Under the pieces are notes generated by a model, which saw nothing but the letters and a program-made list of their open reading frames with translations, was not told the origin of the DNA and ran no database searches. From CAZRWD01 sp964603785 (lineage in GTDB: Bacteria > Fermentibacterota > Fermentibacteria > Fermentibacterales > Fermentibacteraceae): a stretch of DNA of 64,000 nucleotides. Position numbers and translations under genes: made by a program. The first letter of the stretch is position 1. Every line of letters starts with the position of its first letter. Location: contig CAZRWD010000001.1 of the NCBI GenBank assembly GCA_964603785.1, forward strand, positions 186,001-250,000. The letters are read 5' to 3'. Below are positions 51,300 to 60,223 of the stretch, in pieces.

Positions 51300-52907
51300 A
51301 TGCGATCGATCCTAGCCCTTGCCACTGCGACCCTCGCCCTGACCGCCGGCTGCGGGGGCGGCTCCGACGTCCTCGCCCGGGTAGGGGAGCGCGAGATCAC
51401 GGCCGCGGACTTCCGGGAGGCCTTCAATCGTCTGAGCCCGTCGGAGCAGGTCGATGTCCTCGAACCGGGCGGGAGGCTGGCCCTTGTCGAGAGGCTTGCG
51501 ATCAGGAACCTCCTCGAGCTGGCGCTCGAGGACAGAGGCGCCCCCGGAGCGGACTGGTGGGTCGAGCAGTACTCCGATGCATGGCTGGCGGCACAGTGGA
51601 CTGGAGCCGGGTTCTCCGAATTCGCGGAGTCGGGCCCCTCGCCGGAGGACCTGACGGGGCTGGCCAGGCGCTTCAGGCTCAGGATCATCCTCCTGCCGGA
51701 CAGCGCAACCGCCGCTCTGGCGCTCTCGCTCTGGGCGGAGCCGGATCTCGCCAGGAGGGTCGACATGGCCCTGGCCCCCTGGAGCATTGGAGAGGTCAGC
51801 CACAGGGTGCTCGAGGGCCAGGCCTGGCAGATGCCGGTCGAGATAGAGACGAGGCTCGAGGGCTGCGAGGGCTCCGGTCCGGTGATCATCCCCATCTATG
51901 ACGCGTGGGCCGTCGCCGAGATCTGGGCCGGAGAGGATCAGCCCGTGGACTCGGTACCTCCCGAGGCCTCCATCGTGGCCTTCTCCCGGCATCTCGACAG
52001 CCTGGCGGGGATAATGCCGTCCAGCCACGCGATAGAGGAGATGTCCCGCCATCTGGAGGTCCGCGACGGCCGCTACGCCCTGGCCGGTTCGTTCGACATG
52101 GATCCCTCGACCGTCCTCGTCAGGTACGACGGGGGGGGTGTCACCGCGGGGGAGCTGGCGGAGCTGATCGAGCGGACCGGCGCGTGGAGCTTCTTCGGCC
52201 AGCCGCCGGCCGAGCTGGAGTCCCTCGTCATGAGACCGCCGATGGGTGTCGGTGCCGGGATAGAGCTCTGGTTCTACGCGGAAGGGGTCGCGAGGACGAG
52301 ATGGCAGGCCGACAGGGGCAGGGAGGCCGGCCTTGATCCCGCCGATGCCGAGATCCCCGTGATGGCCTCTGTCGAGCACCTTCTCAGGCTGGAGGTCCTG
52401 GAGGCGGTCGCGGAGCCGGACTCGGCCGGGGTGATGGCCTACTACCAGAGTGCGGGCTCCAGGTACACCATCCCCGAGAGGCGATCCGTCCTGATCGCCT
52501 ACGTGCCCCGTGAGACGGCCGATTCGCTGGGAACCCCGGCCTCGTTCGACGCGCTCTCAGGGTGGACGCCCCTCGACAGCCTCGGAGCCCCCGTCCCGAC
52601 GCCTCCCCAGCTCGCGGAGGTGTTCGGGCCTCTCGCCGGGCCGGTCTTCTCGGCCGAGCCGGGTGCGGTGTGCGGCCCCTTCGACATCGGCATGGACGGG
52701 CTCTCCGCATATGTCCAGGTGGTCGAGGTCGTCCCTCCCGCTCCCGCCGCCCCTGGTGAGATCTGGTCCCGGCTCGTCGACGACTGCCGCGCAGTCCGGA
52801 TCCAGGACGCGTACGCAGCGCTCCTCGGGGAACTGCGCTCGGAGATCGGTATAGAGATAGACACCGCCGCGGTCGAGAACGTCGATCCGTGGTCCGGTTC
52901 ATTCTGA
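51300..52907 (+). CDS. SurA/PpiC-like lipoprotein with degenerate parvulin domains
   Basis: 535 residues. Lipobox LALTAGC. The N-terminal region reads VLARVGEREITAADFREAFNRL, the SurA_N/PpiC entry pattern. Two diverged parvulin-like domains follow: RFRLRIILLPDSATAA ... near residue 120, and RRSVLIAYVPRETADSL ... PVFSAEPGAVCGPFDIGMDGLSAYVQVVEV near 395-490. The HxxLL motif of active parvulins is lost. The role is probably as a chaperone rather than an isomerase. AAGGTG precedes the ATG. First of four related genes in a row. Confidence 0.7.
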   Translation: MRSILALATATLALTAGCGGGSDVLARVGEREITAADFREAFNRLSPSEQVDVLEPGGRLALVERLAIRNLLELALEDRGAPGADWWVEQYSDAWLAAQWTGAGFSEFAESGPSPEDLTGLARRFRLRIILLPDSATAALALSLWAEPDLARRVDMALAPWSIGEVSHRVLEGQAWQMPVEIETRLEGCEGSGPVIIPIYDAWAVAEIWAGEDQPVDSVPPEASIVAFSRHLDSLAGIMPSSHAIEEMSRHLEVRDGRYALAGSFDMDPSTVLVRYDGGGVTAGELAELIERTGAWSFFGQPPAELESLVMRPPMGVGAGIELWFYAEGVARTRWQADRGREAGLDPADAEIPVMASVEHLLRLEVLEAVAEPDSAGVMAYYQSAGSRYTIPERRSVLIAYVPRETADSLGTPASFDALSGWTPLDSLGAPVPTPPQLAEVFGPLAGPVFSAEPGAVCGPFDIGMDGLSAYVQVVEVVPPAPAAPGEIWSRLVDDCRAVRIQDAYAALLGELRSEIGIEIDTAAVENVDPWSGSF

Positions 52908-52921
52908 GATTGGAGCTGCCG

Positions 52922-53743
52922 ATGCGATACACGATTCTCTCCGCCCTGCTCGTGCTGGCACTGCCCGGCCCGGGCTCGGCCGAAGTCCTTGCGTCCGTGG
53001 ACGACGCCACCCTCACATGGGACGACCTGATCCTCCTGGTCGGAGGCGAGGAGAACAGCCAGTACCTCGCGGTGGGCTCCACGGCCGAGGCGGAGGAGAT
53101 GCTCAGGAGCTGGGTCCGGGAGCAGCTCGTGGTGAGTGCGGCCCAGAGCTCCGGGCTGGCCTCGCGGCCGGATGTCGCCTTCGCGATCGACCAGGCCGTC
53201 AGGCAGATACTCCTCGAGGCCTTCCTCACCGAAGCCGCGGCCGATGTCCAGATCTCCCTCCTGGAGGTGGAGAACTACGTCTCGGCCTGGGGCGACAGCT
53301 ACAGGAACGAGGTCCATGCCAGACACATCCTCCTCCCGGACAGGACGCTGGCCCAGACGGTACTCGCCAGGCTCCAGTCCGGCGAGAGCTTCGAGACCCT
53401 CGCATCCGAGTACTCGGTCTGCCCCAGCGCGGCCCAGGGGGGCGACCTCGGCTGGCTCCGCAGGGGACAGGCCGTACTCGCGTTCGAGGAGGCGGCCTTC
53501 TCCCTGGCTCCCGGCGCCCTCAGCCCGGTCGTCGAGACCTCGATGGGCTTCCATGTCATCAAGGTGCTAGAGACGAGACCCCTGACGCCTGCCCCCACCG
53601 ATGCGCAGATCTTCCAGCTCGCGGGGGAGGAGCTGACGGCCGACGCCCAGGAGGCCGCCCTCATGGGCATCCTGGACTCGCTCGAGGCCTCGCACGCCGT
53701 GGCGATCTATCCCGACAGGCTCCTGCAGCACATGCAGGACTGA
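52922..53743 (+). CDS. Parvulin-type peptidyl-prolyl isomerase (PpiC/SurA family)
   Basis: 273 residues. Signal peptide (RYTILSALLVLALPGPGSA), then an N-terminal chaperone helix region and one clear parvulin domain: VHARHILLPDRTLAQTVLARLQSG, FETLASEYSVCPSAAQGGDLGWLRRGQ, FEEAAFSLAPGALSPVVETSMGFHVIKVLE. The active-site HIL and GFHVIKV motifs are kept, so it should be catalytic. GGAG sits six bases before ATG 52922; an upstream in-frame ATG at 52889 lacks a Shine-Dalgarno sequence. Confidence 0.88.
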   Translation: MRYTILSALLVLALPGPGSAEVLASVDDATLTWDDLILLVGGEENSQYLAVGSTAEAEEMLRSWVREQLVVSAAQSSGLASRPDVAFAIDQAVRQILLEAFLTEAAADVQISLLEVENYVSAWGDSYRNEVHARHILLPDRTLAQTVLARLQSGESFETLASEYSVCPSAAQGGDLGWLRRGQAVLAFEEAAFSLAPGALSPVVETSMGFHVIKVLETRPLTPAPTDAQIFQLAGEELTADAQEAALMGILDSLEASHAVAIYPDRLLQHMQD

Positions 53744-53755
53744 CGCCGGGCCGGC

Positions 53756-54565
53756 ATGAGACCGACAGCCCTGGTCGCAGCGGCGATCACTCTCGTCACC
53801 GTAGCCGGATCCCTTCTCGTGACCGGGGGGCGGTCCGGCCCGGCAGAGGTTCCGGTCGCCGTGGAGAACGACAGGATTGTGGCGGCGAGGGTCGGACAGG
53901 AGACCATCCATGCCGACGAACTGGCGGCCTTCGGCCCTTCGCCCGATCCCGGCGTCTGGGTCGAGGACGAGCTCCTGGCGCAGCTGGCACTGGAGATGGG
54001 CCTGGACAACCCCGTGGTGTCCGGATTCGTCCAGAGGCGGGCGAGGCAGCTCTACCTCAGGGATGCCGTAGTCTCCCAGGCGCTTGCCGGAGTCGCTCCG
54101 CCCACGCCATCCGAGGTCTTCGCCCTGATGAGGTCGGACAGCACGCTCTTCATGGTCGAGAGGCACTACTTCGAGATGCTCTGCGCCGACAGCGCCCTGG
54201 CCGAGTCGCTCCTCGCGCGCGTGAGATCGGGCCAGAGCTTCCAGGTGCTCGCCGAGAACGCATCGCTGGGGCAGAAGGCCGCGCTCGGGGGAGACCTGGG
54301 CTTCCTGGTCGGAGGCGAGCTCACCGGCCGGGGCTTCCCCTCGTACCTGGGCAGGCTCGAGGGCCTCGGAGGACTCGTGCGCTCCGACATGGGCTGGCAC
54401 TTCTTCCTCGTCACGGAGACGAGGGCGCTGACCGACACGGCAAGGGTCCTGGAGAGCCTCTCGGAAGTGATGACCATCCAGAGGAGGCGGGCGGTCGTGG
54501 ACAGTCTCGTGGCTCTGGCAGTGCGGGACAGGGAGGTGGAGGTGAACGGGACATGCTGGCGCTGA
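53756..54565 (+). CDS. Periplasmic PpiC-like protein
   Basis: 269 residues. An N-terminal hydrophobic helix (ALVAAAITLVTVAGSLLVTGG) is a signal or anchor, followed by RVGQETIHADELAAFGP (SurA_N-like) and a parvulin domain: VERHYFEMLCADSALAESLLARVRSG, FQVLAENASLGQKAALGGDLGFLVGGEL, GGLVRSDMGWHFFLVTETR. The first motif reads HYFEML rather than HILL, so catalysis is uncertain. The stop overlaps the next gene by 13 bases. Confidence 0.78.
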   Translation: MRPTALVAAAITLVTVAGSLLVTGGRSGPAEVPVAVENDRIVAARVGQETIHADELAAFGPSPDPGVWVEDELLAQLALEMGLDNPVVSGFVQRRARQLYLRDAVVSQALAGVAPPTPSEVFALMRSDSTLFMVERHYFEMLCADSALAESLLARVRSGQSFQVLAENASLGQKAALGGDLGFLVGGELTGRGFPSYLGRLEGLGGLVRSDMGWHFFLVTETRALTDTARVLESLSEVMTIQRRRAVVDSLVALAVRDREVEVNGTCWR

Positions 54566-55818
54566 TGCTGCTGCTGTCCTCCTGGACCCTGGCGGACCGC
54601 ATCGAGGCCATCGTCGGGGACGAGCCGATCCTTCGCTCGGACGTGGTGATGAGGGTGGCCGAGAGCTACCCCGGCGCGGACGGACCGGAGTACATGCCCG
54701 GGGGAGCGGTCTTCGAGGCGGCTCTCGCGGAGATCGTCGAAGAGAGGCTCGTCGTCGAGGGTGCGAGGATGGCCGGCTACTATCCTCCCGCAGAGGAGAT
54801 ATCCTCGATGGTCCAGGCCAGGATCACGGAGATGATGGCCGGATTCCGCGGGGAGGAGGAGTTCCTGGCGGCCCTGTCTGCCTCGGGCCTCACCAGGGAG
54901 GAGCTCGAGGCCAGGCTCTCGGCCCTCCTGGCCGACCAGAGGGCGGCCTCCGACTATGCACGGTCCGTCGCGTCGTCATCCCTCTCGGCCCTTCCGGCGG
55001 ATCCCGTCGGCTACCTCAACGCGAACCTCGACCTCCTGGAGTCCGAGCTGCTTCCCAGGAGACTGTCCTGGATACTGATACCCGTGCTGCCCTCCGGACC
55101 CGACGCCGATTCAGCCCTGCTCCTCCTCGACTCGATCCGTACGGCCGTCACGAACGGCCTGTCCTTCGAGGAGGCCGCTGCGCTGCACTCGCAGGATCCC
55201 GGCTCGGCCGCCGCCGGCGGCAGCCTGGGAACCTTCGGGCCCGGCGACATGACCCCGACCTTCGAGTCGGCCCTGCGCGAACTCGAGGCGGGCGAGATCT
55301 CCCCGCCCTTCCTCTCCCCCTACGGGGCGCACATCGCGAGACTCGACTCGAGGGATTCGACCGGAGCGATGAACGCCCGGCACATACTCGTCCTCGTCGC
55401 TCTGGACGAGGAGGATCTCGACCTCGCGACCGCGCGGGCGGACTCCCTCGCCGCCAGGCTGCGGTCCGGGAGGATCGGCTTCGAAACGGCCGCGGCCCTG
55501 GAGAGCTGCGATCCCCTGACATCCTCCGACGGAGGAGACCTCGGTGTGGTCCTGGTGAAACTCGAGCTGCCGGAGGCCACCCAGGCCATCCTCCCGCTCG
55601 GCCCCGGCGAGGTCTCGCAGCCGGTCCCGATGGGCGACGGCACCGCCCTGGCCCTCTTCCGCGTGTCCGACGAGGCCGGCGCCGTGGACTGGAGCGGCTT
55701 CGATTCCGGATGGCTCTCCGAGCTCGTCAGGAACGTGGCATACCACCACTCCATAGAGACGCTCGTGGATTCCCTGAGACTGGCCATCCCCGTGGTCTAT
55801 CCCGCGGATGCGGATTGA
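54553..55818 (+). CDS. surA: SurA-like periplasmic chaperone with two parvulin domains
   Basis: 421 residues. Signal-like start LALMLLLSSWTLADRIEAIVGDEPILRSDVVMRV, the SurA opening (DRIxAxVgdxxIlxSdv). Chaperone helices with EERLVVEGARMAG follow, then two parvulin-like domains: LSWILIPVLPSG ... GGSLGTFGPGDMTPTFESALREL, and NARHILVLVALDEEDLD ... SDGGDLGVVLVKLELP. Only the second keeps HIL. Escorts outer-membrane proteins. The ATG at 54553 is fixed by the overlap with the upstream gene. Confidence 0.82.
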   Translation: MLALMLLLSSWTLADRIEAIVGDEPILRSDVVMRVAESYPGADGPEYMPGGAVFEAALAEIVEERLVVEGARMAGYYPPAEEISSMVQARITEMMAGFRGEEEFLAALSASGLTREELEARLSALLADQRAASDYARSVASSSLSALPADPVGYLNANLDLLESELLPRRLSWILIPVLPSGPDADSALLLLDSIRTAVTNGLSFEEAAALHSQDPGSAAAGGSLGTFGPGDMTPTFESALRELEAGEISPPFLSPYGAHIARLDSRDSTGAMNARHILVLVALDEEDLDLATARADSLAARLRSGRIGFETAAALESCDPLTSSDGGDLGVVLVKLELPEATQAILPLGPGEVSQPVPMGDGTALALFRVSDEAGAVDWSGFDSGWLSELVRNVAYHHSIETLVDSLRLAIPVVYPADAD

Positions 55819-56083
55819 CCTCTTCCTGAGGGTATCCGGCCTCCTGAGGACGAGAACCCTCGCCGGCCTCGCCTGCGACGGCGGATTCGTGAAGCTCTGC
55901 GGCCGTCCCGCCAAACCTTCCGCCCGCGTATCGCCCGGCGACGTGATCGACCTCGTCCTGCCCGACGGGCGTGAGATCCGGGCCGTCGTGGACATCGTGC
56001 CCGCGACGAGGCAGGTTTCGAGGGTGGACCGCGGACGCCTGTACCATCTGACGGGAGAGGATGCCGGTGATCATCCGGTTTGA
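55808..56083 (+). CDS. S4-domain RNA-binding protein (RqcP/HslR-like)
   Basis: 91 residues. IDLFLRVSGLLRTRTLAGLACDGGFVKLCGRPAKPSARVSPGDVIDLVL is a complete S4 RNA-binding domain in the short RqcP/HslR form. In other bacteria RqcP works with RqcH at stalled 50S ribosomes, or HslR rescues stalled ribosomes after heat shock. No RqcH gene is in the window. It overlaps the SurA-like gene by 11 bases and ftsE by 23. Confidence 0.8.
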   Translation: MRIDLFLRVSGLLRTRTLAGLACDGGFVKLCGRPAKPSARVSPGDVIDLVLPDGREIRAVVDIVPATRQVSRVDRGRLYHLTGEDAGDHPV

Positions 56084-56750
56084 CTCCGTGAGCAAGCGCT
56101 TCTCGGACTGGCCCGCGCTCGACGGGGTCTCCTTCGCCGTCGAGCAGGGCGAGATGCTCGTGCTCTCCGGTCCGAGCGGCGCCGGCAAGACGACCGTGCT
56201 GAGGCTCGTCTGGATGGGCGAGCTGCCCTCCTCCGGGAGGGTCGAGGTTGCCGGTTTCTCGTCCTCGAGGATGCGGGCCGCGGACTACCAGAACCTGCGC
56301 AGGCGCATAGGGGTGGTATTCCAGGACTTCAGACTGCTCCCCGACAGGACGGTCTATGACAACGTCGCCCTGCCGCTGCAGGTCACGGGTGCCGCTCCGA
56401 GAGCCGTCCGCAGGAGGGTCTTCTCCCTCCTGGGGGAGATGGAGCTGAGCCACAGGAGGGCGTCGCTGCCGCACGAACTCTCCGGCGGCGAACAGCAGCG
56501 CGTCGCAGTGGCCCGGGCGATGGTCGCGCACCCCTCGATCCTCCTCGCAGACGAGCCGACCGGGAACCTCGACCCCGTCGTCTCGGGGAAGGTGATCGAG
56601 CTCCTCCTGGAGATCAACAGGGGCGGGACGACCGTACTGGTCGCCACCCACGACCCCAGACAGATCCCTCCCGGGAGGGCGAGGTTCATCTTCCTCGACC
56701 ACGGCAGGGTGGTCGATCCTTCGTCGCCCCCGGGAGGGGCGGGATCATGA
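56061..56750 (+). CDS. ftsE: Cell-division ATP-binding protein FtsE
   Basis: ABC-type ATPase, 229 residues. Walker A GPSGAGKTT near residue 37, signature LSGGEQQRVAVARA near 141, Walker B LLADEPTGNLD, and switch His in VATHDP. Partner FtsX follows with an ATGA overlap. FtsEX regulates peptidoglycan hydrolysis at the septum. Confidence 0.94.
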   Translation: MPVIIRFDSVSKRFSDWPALDGVSFAVEQGEMLVLSGPSGAGKTTVLRLVWMGELPSSGRVEVAGFSSSRMRAADYQNLRRRIGVVFQDFRLLPDRTVYDNVALPLQVTGAAPRAVRRRVFSLLGEMELSHRRASLPHELSGGEQQRVAVARAMVAHPSILLADEPTGNLDPVVSGKVIELLLEINRGGTTVLVATHDPRQIPPGRARFIFLDHGRVVDPSSPPGGAGS

Positions 56751-57634
56751 GCACGGTACGGGCCCTCCTGAGGGAGACGGCTCTGAACCTCATGGGCAAG
56801 CGGGGTGCCCTCCTGGTGACATTCCTGATGGTCAGCCTGTCCTTCGTGGTGTTCGACACCTTCCTCGTCGTCACCTGGAACCTCAGGGTGATACTCGAGC
56901 GCGAGCAGCAGGCCGTGGGCATCGAGGTCTTCCTGTCGGAGGCGACCGGCGAGCCCGCGGCGAGAGCCCTCGCCGACAGGATGAGCTCCATGGAGGGTGT
57001 CCAGTCGGTGTACTACGTGTCGCCCGCGGAGGCGGAGGCCGTGTTCAGGGCGGAGCTGCCGGACAAGGCCGACCTGCTCGAGCTCCTGGGCGACGGATTC
57101 ACGCTGCCCGCCTCGCTCCAGGTCTCCCTCGACCCCGGACACAGGGACGCCCGGCAGATAGCGGCACTCGCAGCCGCCTTCGCGGGCTTCGAGGGCGTCG
57201 ACGAAGTGGTCTACGGCGAGAACTACCTGCCCGGGCTGACGAGGCTTCTCGACACCCTGCACCGTCTCGACATCTTCGCGGGGACCATACTCCTGCTGGG
57301 CGTCTCCCTCGTCGTGGCCGGCGCGATAAGGCTCGCAGTCCAGACGAGGATGCTCACCGTGGAGATGATGAGCATCTTCGGAGCGTCCGACTGGTTTCTC
57401 AGGGGGCCCTTCCTCCTCGAGGGCTTCCTCATCGGGTTCGTCGGCTCGGCCGGAGGGCTCCTGTTCACCGCGACGGTGTCGGGGCTGATCTCCGGTTCGG
57501 TGTCCCACGGTTTCCTGCCCGGCAGATGGATCGCCGGGATTCTCATCCTCGGGGCCGCAACCGGTCTCGGCGGCAGCTGGGTGGGGCTGAGGAGCGGGAT
57601 CCCCGGGCCCGGCGGAAAGAAAGCACGGAGGTAA
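56747..57634 (+). CDS. ftsX: Cell-division membrane protein FtsX
   Basis: 295 residues. An N-terminal membrane helix (GALLVTFLMVSLSFVVFDTFLVV), a periplasmic loop with the FtsX pattern (VGIEVFLSEATGEPAARALADRMSSMEGVQSVYYVSPAEAEAVF read in pieces), then the FtsX domain with three further helices (FAGTILLLGVSLVVAGAI, LLFTATVSGLISG, WIAGILILGAATGLGG). Directly follows FtsE. Confidence 0.93.
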   Translation: MSTVRALLRETALNLMGKRGALLVTFLMVSLSFVVFDTFLVVTWNLRVILEREQQAVGIEVFLSEATGEPAARALADRMSSMEGVQSVYYVSPAEAEAVFRAELPDKADLLELLGDGFTLPASLQVSLDPGHRDARQIAALAAAFAGFEGVDEVVYGENYLPGLTRLLDTLHRLDIFAGTILLLGVSLVVAGAIRLAVQTRMLTVEMMSIFGASDWFLRGPFLLEGFLIGFVGSAGGLLFTATVSGLISGSVSHGFLPGRWIAGILILGAATGLGGSWVGLRSGIPGPGGKKARR

Positions 57635-57635
57635 G

Positions 57636-58025
57636 ATGACAGCCATCCTCGGTTCGACATGCATTGCGCTCGCAGCCCTCGCCGCCCAGACCACGGGCGA
57701 GGGGGCGACGGGCGAGGCGACCGCTCCCGCGCAGACCTGCCTGGATCCCACCAATCTCTCCAGCCTGCTGCCCATCCTGCTCATGATAGGGATCTTCTAC
57801 TTCCTCATCATCAGACCCCAGCAGAAGCAGCAGAAGGAGCTCCGCAGGATGCGCGACTCCCTCAGGAAGGACGACAGGGTCGTCACCACGGGCGGCATCC
57901 ACGGAGTCGTGGCGGCGGTCAAGGGCGAGATCGTCTCGCTCAGGATAGCCGACAACGTGAAGATCGACATCGACAGGTCGGCCATCGGCACCGTCGAGCG
58001 CTCGTCGGAGGGTGACGCCTCCTGA
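57636..58025 (+). CDS. yajC: Preprotein translocase subunit YajC
   Basis: 129 residues. A Thr/Ala-rich N-terminus is followed by the YajC helix LLPILLMIGIFYFLIIRPQQKQQKELRRM and the conserved KDDRVVTTGGIHGVVAAV. YajC joins SecDF beside SecYEG; secD and secF are not here. It overlaps def by one base (TGATG). Confidence 0.93.
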   Translation: MTAILGSTCIALAALAAQTTGEGATGEATAPAQTCLDPTNLSSLLPILLMIGIFYFLIIRPQQKQQKELRRMRDSLRKDDRVVTTGGIHGVVAAVKGEIVSLRIADNVKIDIDRSAIGTVERSSEGDAS

Positions 58026-58531
58026 TGAGGGGGATCGTGCTCTACGGCTCCCCGGTGCTCAGGCTCAGGAGCCGAAGGATCGAGCTCCCCGCCGACAGGG
58101 GCCTTCTGGATGGACTGCTGGCCGACATGGAGCGCATCCTGGCCCTCGAGGAGGGTCTGGGCCTGGCCGCCCCGCAGGCGGGCGAGAGCCTCCGGGTGTT
58201 CATCCTCGAGGCCACCAGCCTCCCTGCGCTGGCGGGGAGGCGCGTCTTCGTCAACCCGGTCGTGGAGCCCCAGGGCCCGCCCTCGCGCCGCGAGGAGGGA
58301 TGTCTCAGCCTGCCGGGAATCTACGAGGACGTCACGAGACCCTCGAGGGCCGTAGTGCATGCCCAGGGAGCCGACGGCGAGCCCTTCTGCATCGAGCTGG
58401 AGGGTCTCGCCGCGCGTGCCGTGCAGCACGAGTACGATCATCTCGAGGGCATCCTCTTCATCGACAGGATAGGGTCGCTCCGCAGGAGGCTCCTCGGGGG
58501 CAGGCTCGACAAGATCGCCGGATGTTCCTGA
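58025..58531 (+). CDS. def: Peptide deformylase
   Basis: Removes formyl from new protein N-termini. 168 residues with all three metal motifs: GLGLAAPQAG, EGCLSLPG and QHEYDHLEG. It overlaps fmt, its metabolic partner, by ten bases. Confidence 0.96.
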   Translation: MRGIVLYGSPVLRLRSRRIELPADRGLLDGLLADMERILALEEGLGLAAPQAGESLRVFILEATSLPALAGRRVFVNPVVEPQGPPSRREEGCLSLPGIYEDVTRPSRAVVHAQGADGEPFCIELEGLAARAVQHEYDHLEGILFIDRIGSLRRRLLGGRLDKIAGCS

Positions 58532-59460
58532 CGGTCCCGTCCGGGGATGAGGGAGTAGTCTTCCTCGGAACCGCGGCCTTCGCGGTGCCGATACTGGAGT
58601 CTCTCGCGGCCGGTGCCTTCAGACCGCTCGTAGTCGTTACCAGGCTGGATTCGAGGGCAGGCCGGGGGATGCGCGAGAGCGCCTCTCCGGTTTCGCTCGC
58701 CGCAGCGGCTCTCGGAGCCGGGGTGGTCAAGACGGACGACCTGGACGATTCCGCCGCGCTCCTCCCCCCGACCAGGATAGCCGTAACCGCGGCGTTCGGT
58801 CTGCGGCTCCCGGACTCGTTCCTCGCGAGGTTCCCCTGCGGGGTGCTGAACGTCCATCCATCCCTGCTGCCCAGGCACAGGGGGCCCTGCCCCGTGGAGA
58901 GGGCGGTCCTCGAGGGCGATTCCGAGACCGGGATCAGCTTCATGCTGACGGACGAGGGCTGGGACACCGGCCCGTTGCTCTCTCAGGAGAGGACGCCGAT
59001 CCTTCCAGGGGAGACCGCCGGGGAGCTCTCCGGCAGGCTCTCCGTCCTCGCGGCCCGTCTGCTCCCCGAGGTTCTCCGATGCTATCTCAGGGGTGGCACC
59101 GTCCCCATGGCGCAGACCGGCGCTCCATCCTACGCGGCGAAGATCACCGATAGGGAGACATGGCTCGACTGGAGCGAGCCTGCGGTGCGCTGCTGGAGGC
59201 GGGTCAGGGCGCTGTCTCCCTCTCCGGGCGCGAGGACGAGATTCAGGGGGCGTGTTCTCAGGATCGTGTCGGCCTCATGTTCGATGGATGCCCCCGAAGT
59301 CCCGCAGGGTCGTCTGGCGGTCGCCGGGGGGAGGCTGTTCGCGGGTTGTGCGGGAGGCGTGCTGGAGCTCTCGAGGGTCCAGCCCGAGTCCAGGAGGGCG
59401 ATGGATGCCGGAGCCTTCATCGCGGGCTACAGGCCCGGAAGCGGCGAAGAGTTCGCCTGA
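58522..59460 (+). CDS. fmt: Methionyl-tRNA formyltransferase
   Basis: 312 residues. VVFLGTAAFAVPILESL starts the formyl-transfer domain. The catalytic region reads LNVHPSLLPRHRGPCPVERA (Asn and His present; RGPCP replaces the common RGAAP) and DEGWDTGPLL supplies the Asp. An OB-like C-terminal domain is shorter than usual. ATG 58522 lies within the end of def. Confidence 0.93.
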   Translation: MFLTVPSGDEGVVFLGTAAFAVPILESLAAGAFRPLVVVTRLDSRAGRGMRESASPVSLAAAALGAGVVKTDDLDDSAALLPPTRIAVTAAFGLRLPDSFLARFPCGVLNVHPSLLPRHRGPCPVERAVLEGDSETGISFMLTDEGWDTGPLLSQERTPILPGETAGELSGRLSVLAARLLPEVLRCYLRGGTVPMAQTGAPSYAAKITDRETWLDWSEPAVRCWRRVRALSPSPGARTRFRGRVLRIVSASCSMDAPEVPQGRLAVAGGRLFAGCAGGVLELSRVQPESRRAMDAGAFIAGYRPGSGEEFA

Positions 59461-59470
59461 TCTCCGGCGG

Positions 59471-60148
59471 ATGCTCCGCCTCTTCAGGGCGGGCCTCCTG
59501 GCAGCGTCGCTCCCCGGCGTCCTCGCAATGCTCGCCCTGGCGGCCGTGCTGCGGAACCCCGCGCCCCTGGTTCCGGCAGCCCTGTTCCTGCTCGTCCCGC
59601 AGTTCCTGGCATGGCCGGCCCTCCGGTCGGGCAGTCCGACCCTCCTGATCCTGCTCCTTCGCGCCTCGTACCACAGCCTCCGGCTCCTGTCGCGCTCCGG
59701 GGAGCTGGCTCCCGAGACGATGGTCGTGGCGGTCAGCAACGAACGGCTAGGAAGGGCCGGATTCCCGCGCATCGAAGGGGGACGGGTGCTCCTCCTCCTG
59801 CCCCACTGCCTCCAGCAGCACTGCTGCCCGCACAGGATAGTCTTCGATGCGACGAGATGCGAGCGCTGCGGAGCCTGCGACATGGGCGGCCTGCTGGACC
59901 TGGCGGAGGAGGAGGGCGTGCGCATGGCGATAGCGACCGGGGGGACCTCGGCCAGGAAGGCGGTCATGGAGGCCTGCCCGTCGTTCATCATCGCCGTCGC
60001 CTGCCCCAGGGACCTGTGCTCCGGGATACTCGACACGGGCGGGATTCCAGTCTGGGGCGAACTCAACAGCCGCCCCGCGGGGGACTGCATGGACACCAGG
60101 GTCGACGTCGGGGCCGTGCGCCGCGTCCTCGGCATGCTCCGTCCCTGA
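59471..60148 (+). CDS. DUF116 family membrane protein
   Basis: 225 residues. Two N-terminal membrane helices (GLLAASLPGVLAMLALAAVL and LVPAALFLLVPQFLAWPAL), then a cysteine-rich domain: LLPHCLQQHCCPHRIV, TRCERCGACDMGGLLDLAEEEG, MAIATGGTSARKAV and VACPRDLCSGI. This is the DUF116 pattern, which may bind metal or an Fe-S centre. The function is unknown. Coupled to def-fmt here. Confidence 0.75.
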   Translation: MLRLFRAGLLAASLPGVLAMLALAAVLRNPAPLVPAALFLLVPQFLAWPALRSGSPTLLILLLRASYHSLRLLSRSGELAPETMVVAVSNERLGRAGFPRIEGGRVLLLLPHCLQQHCCPHRIVFDATRCERCGACDMGGLLDLAEEEGVRMAIATGGTSARKAVMEACPSFIIAVACPRDLCSGILDTGGIPVWGELNSRPAGDCMDTRVDVGAVRRVLGMLRP

Positions 60149-60187
60149 GACCCCCTTCGGGGCCGGATCGGCCGGACCTGCCGCGGA

Positions 60188-60208
60188 TGCGCCGGCCGGG
60201 CCGGCGCA
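60188..60208. terminator. GC-rich terminator hairpin between DUF116 and pepF
   Basis: Nine-base perfect stem (60188-60196 with 60200-60208) and a three-base CGG loop, between convergent genes. No U-tract. Confidence 0.55.
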
Positions 60209-60223
60209 CCTATGCGGCGAGGT

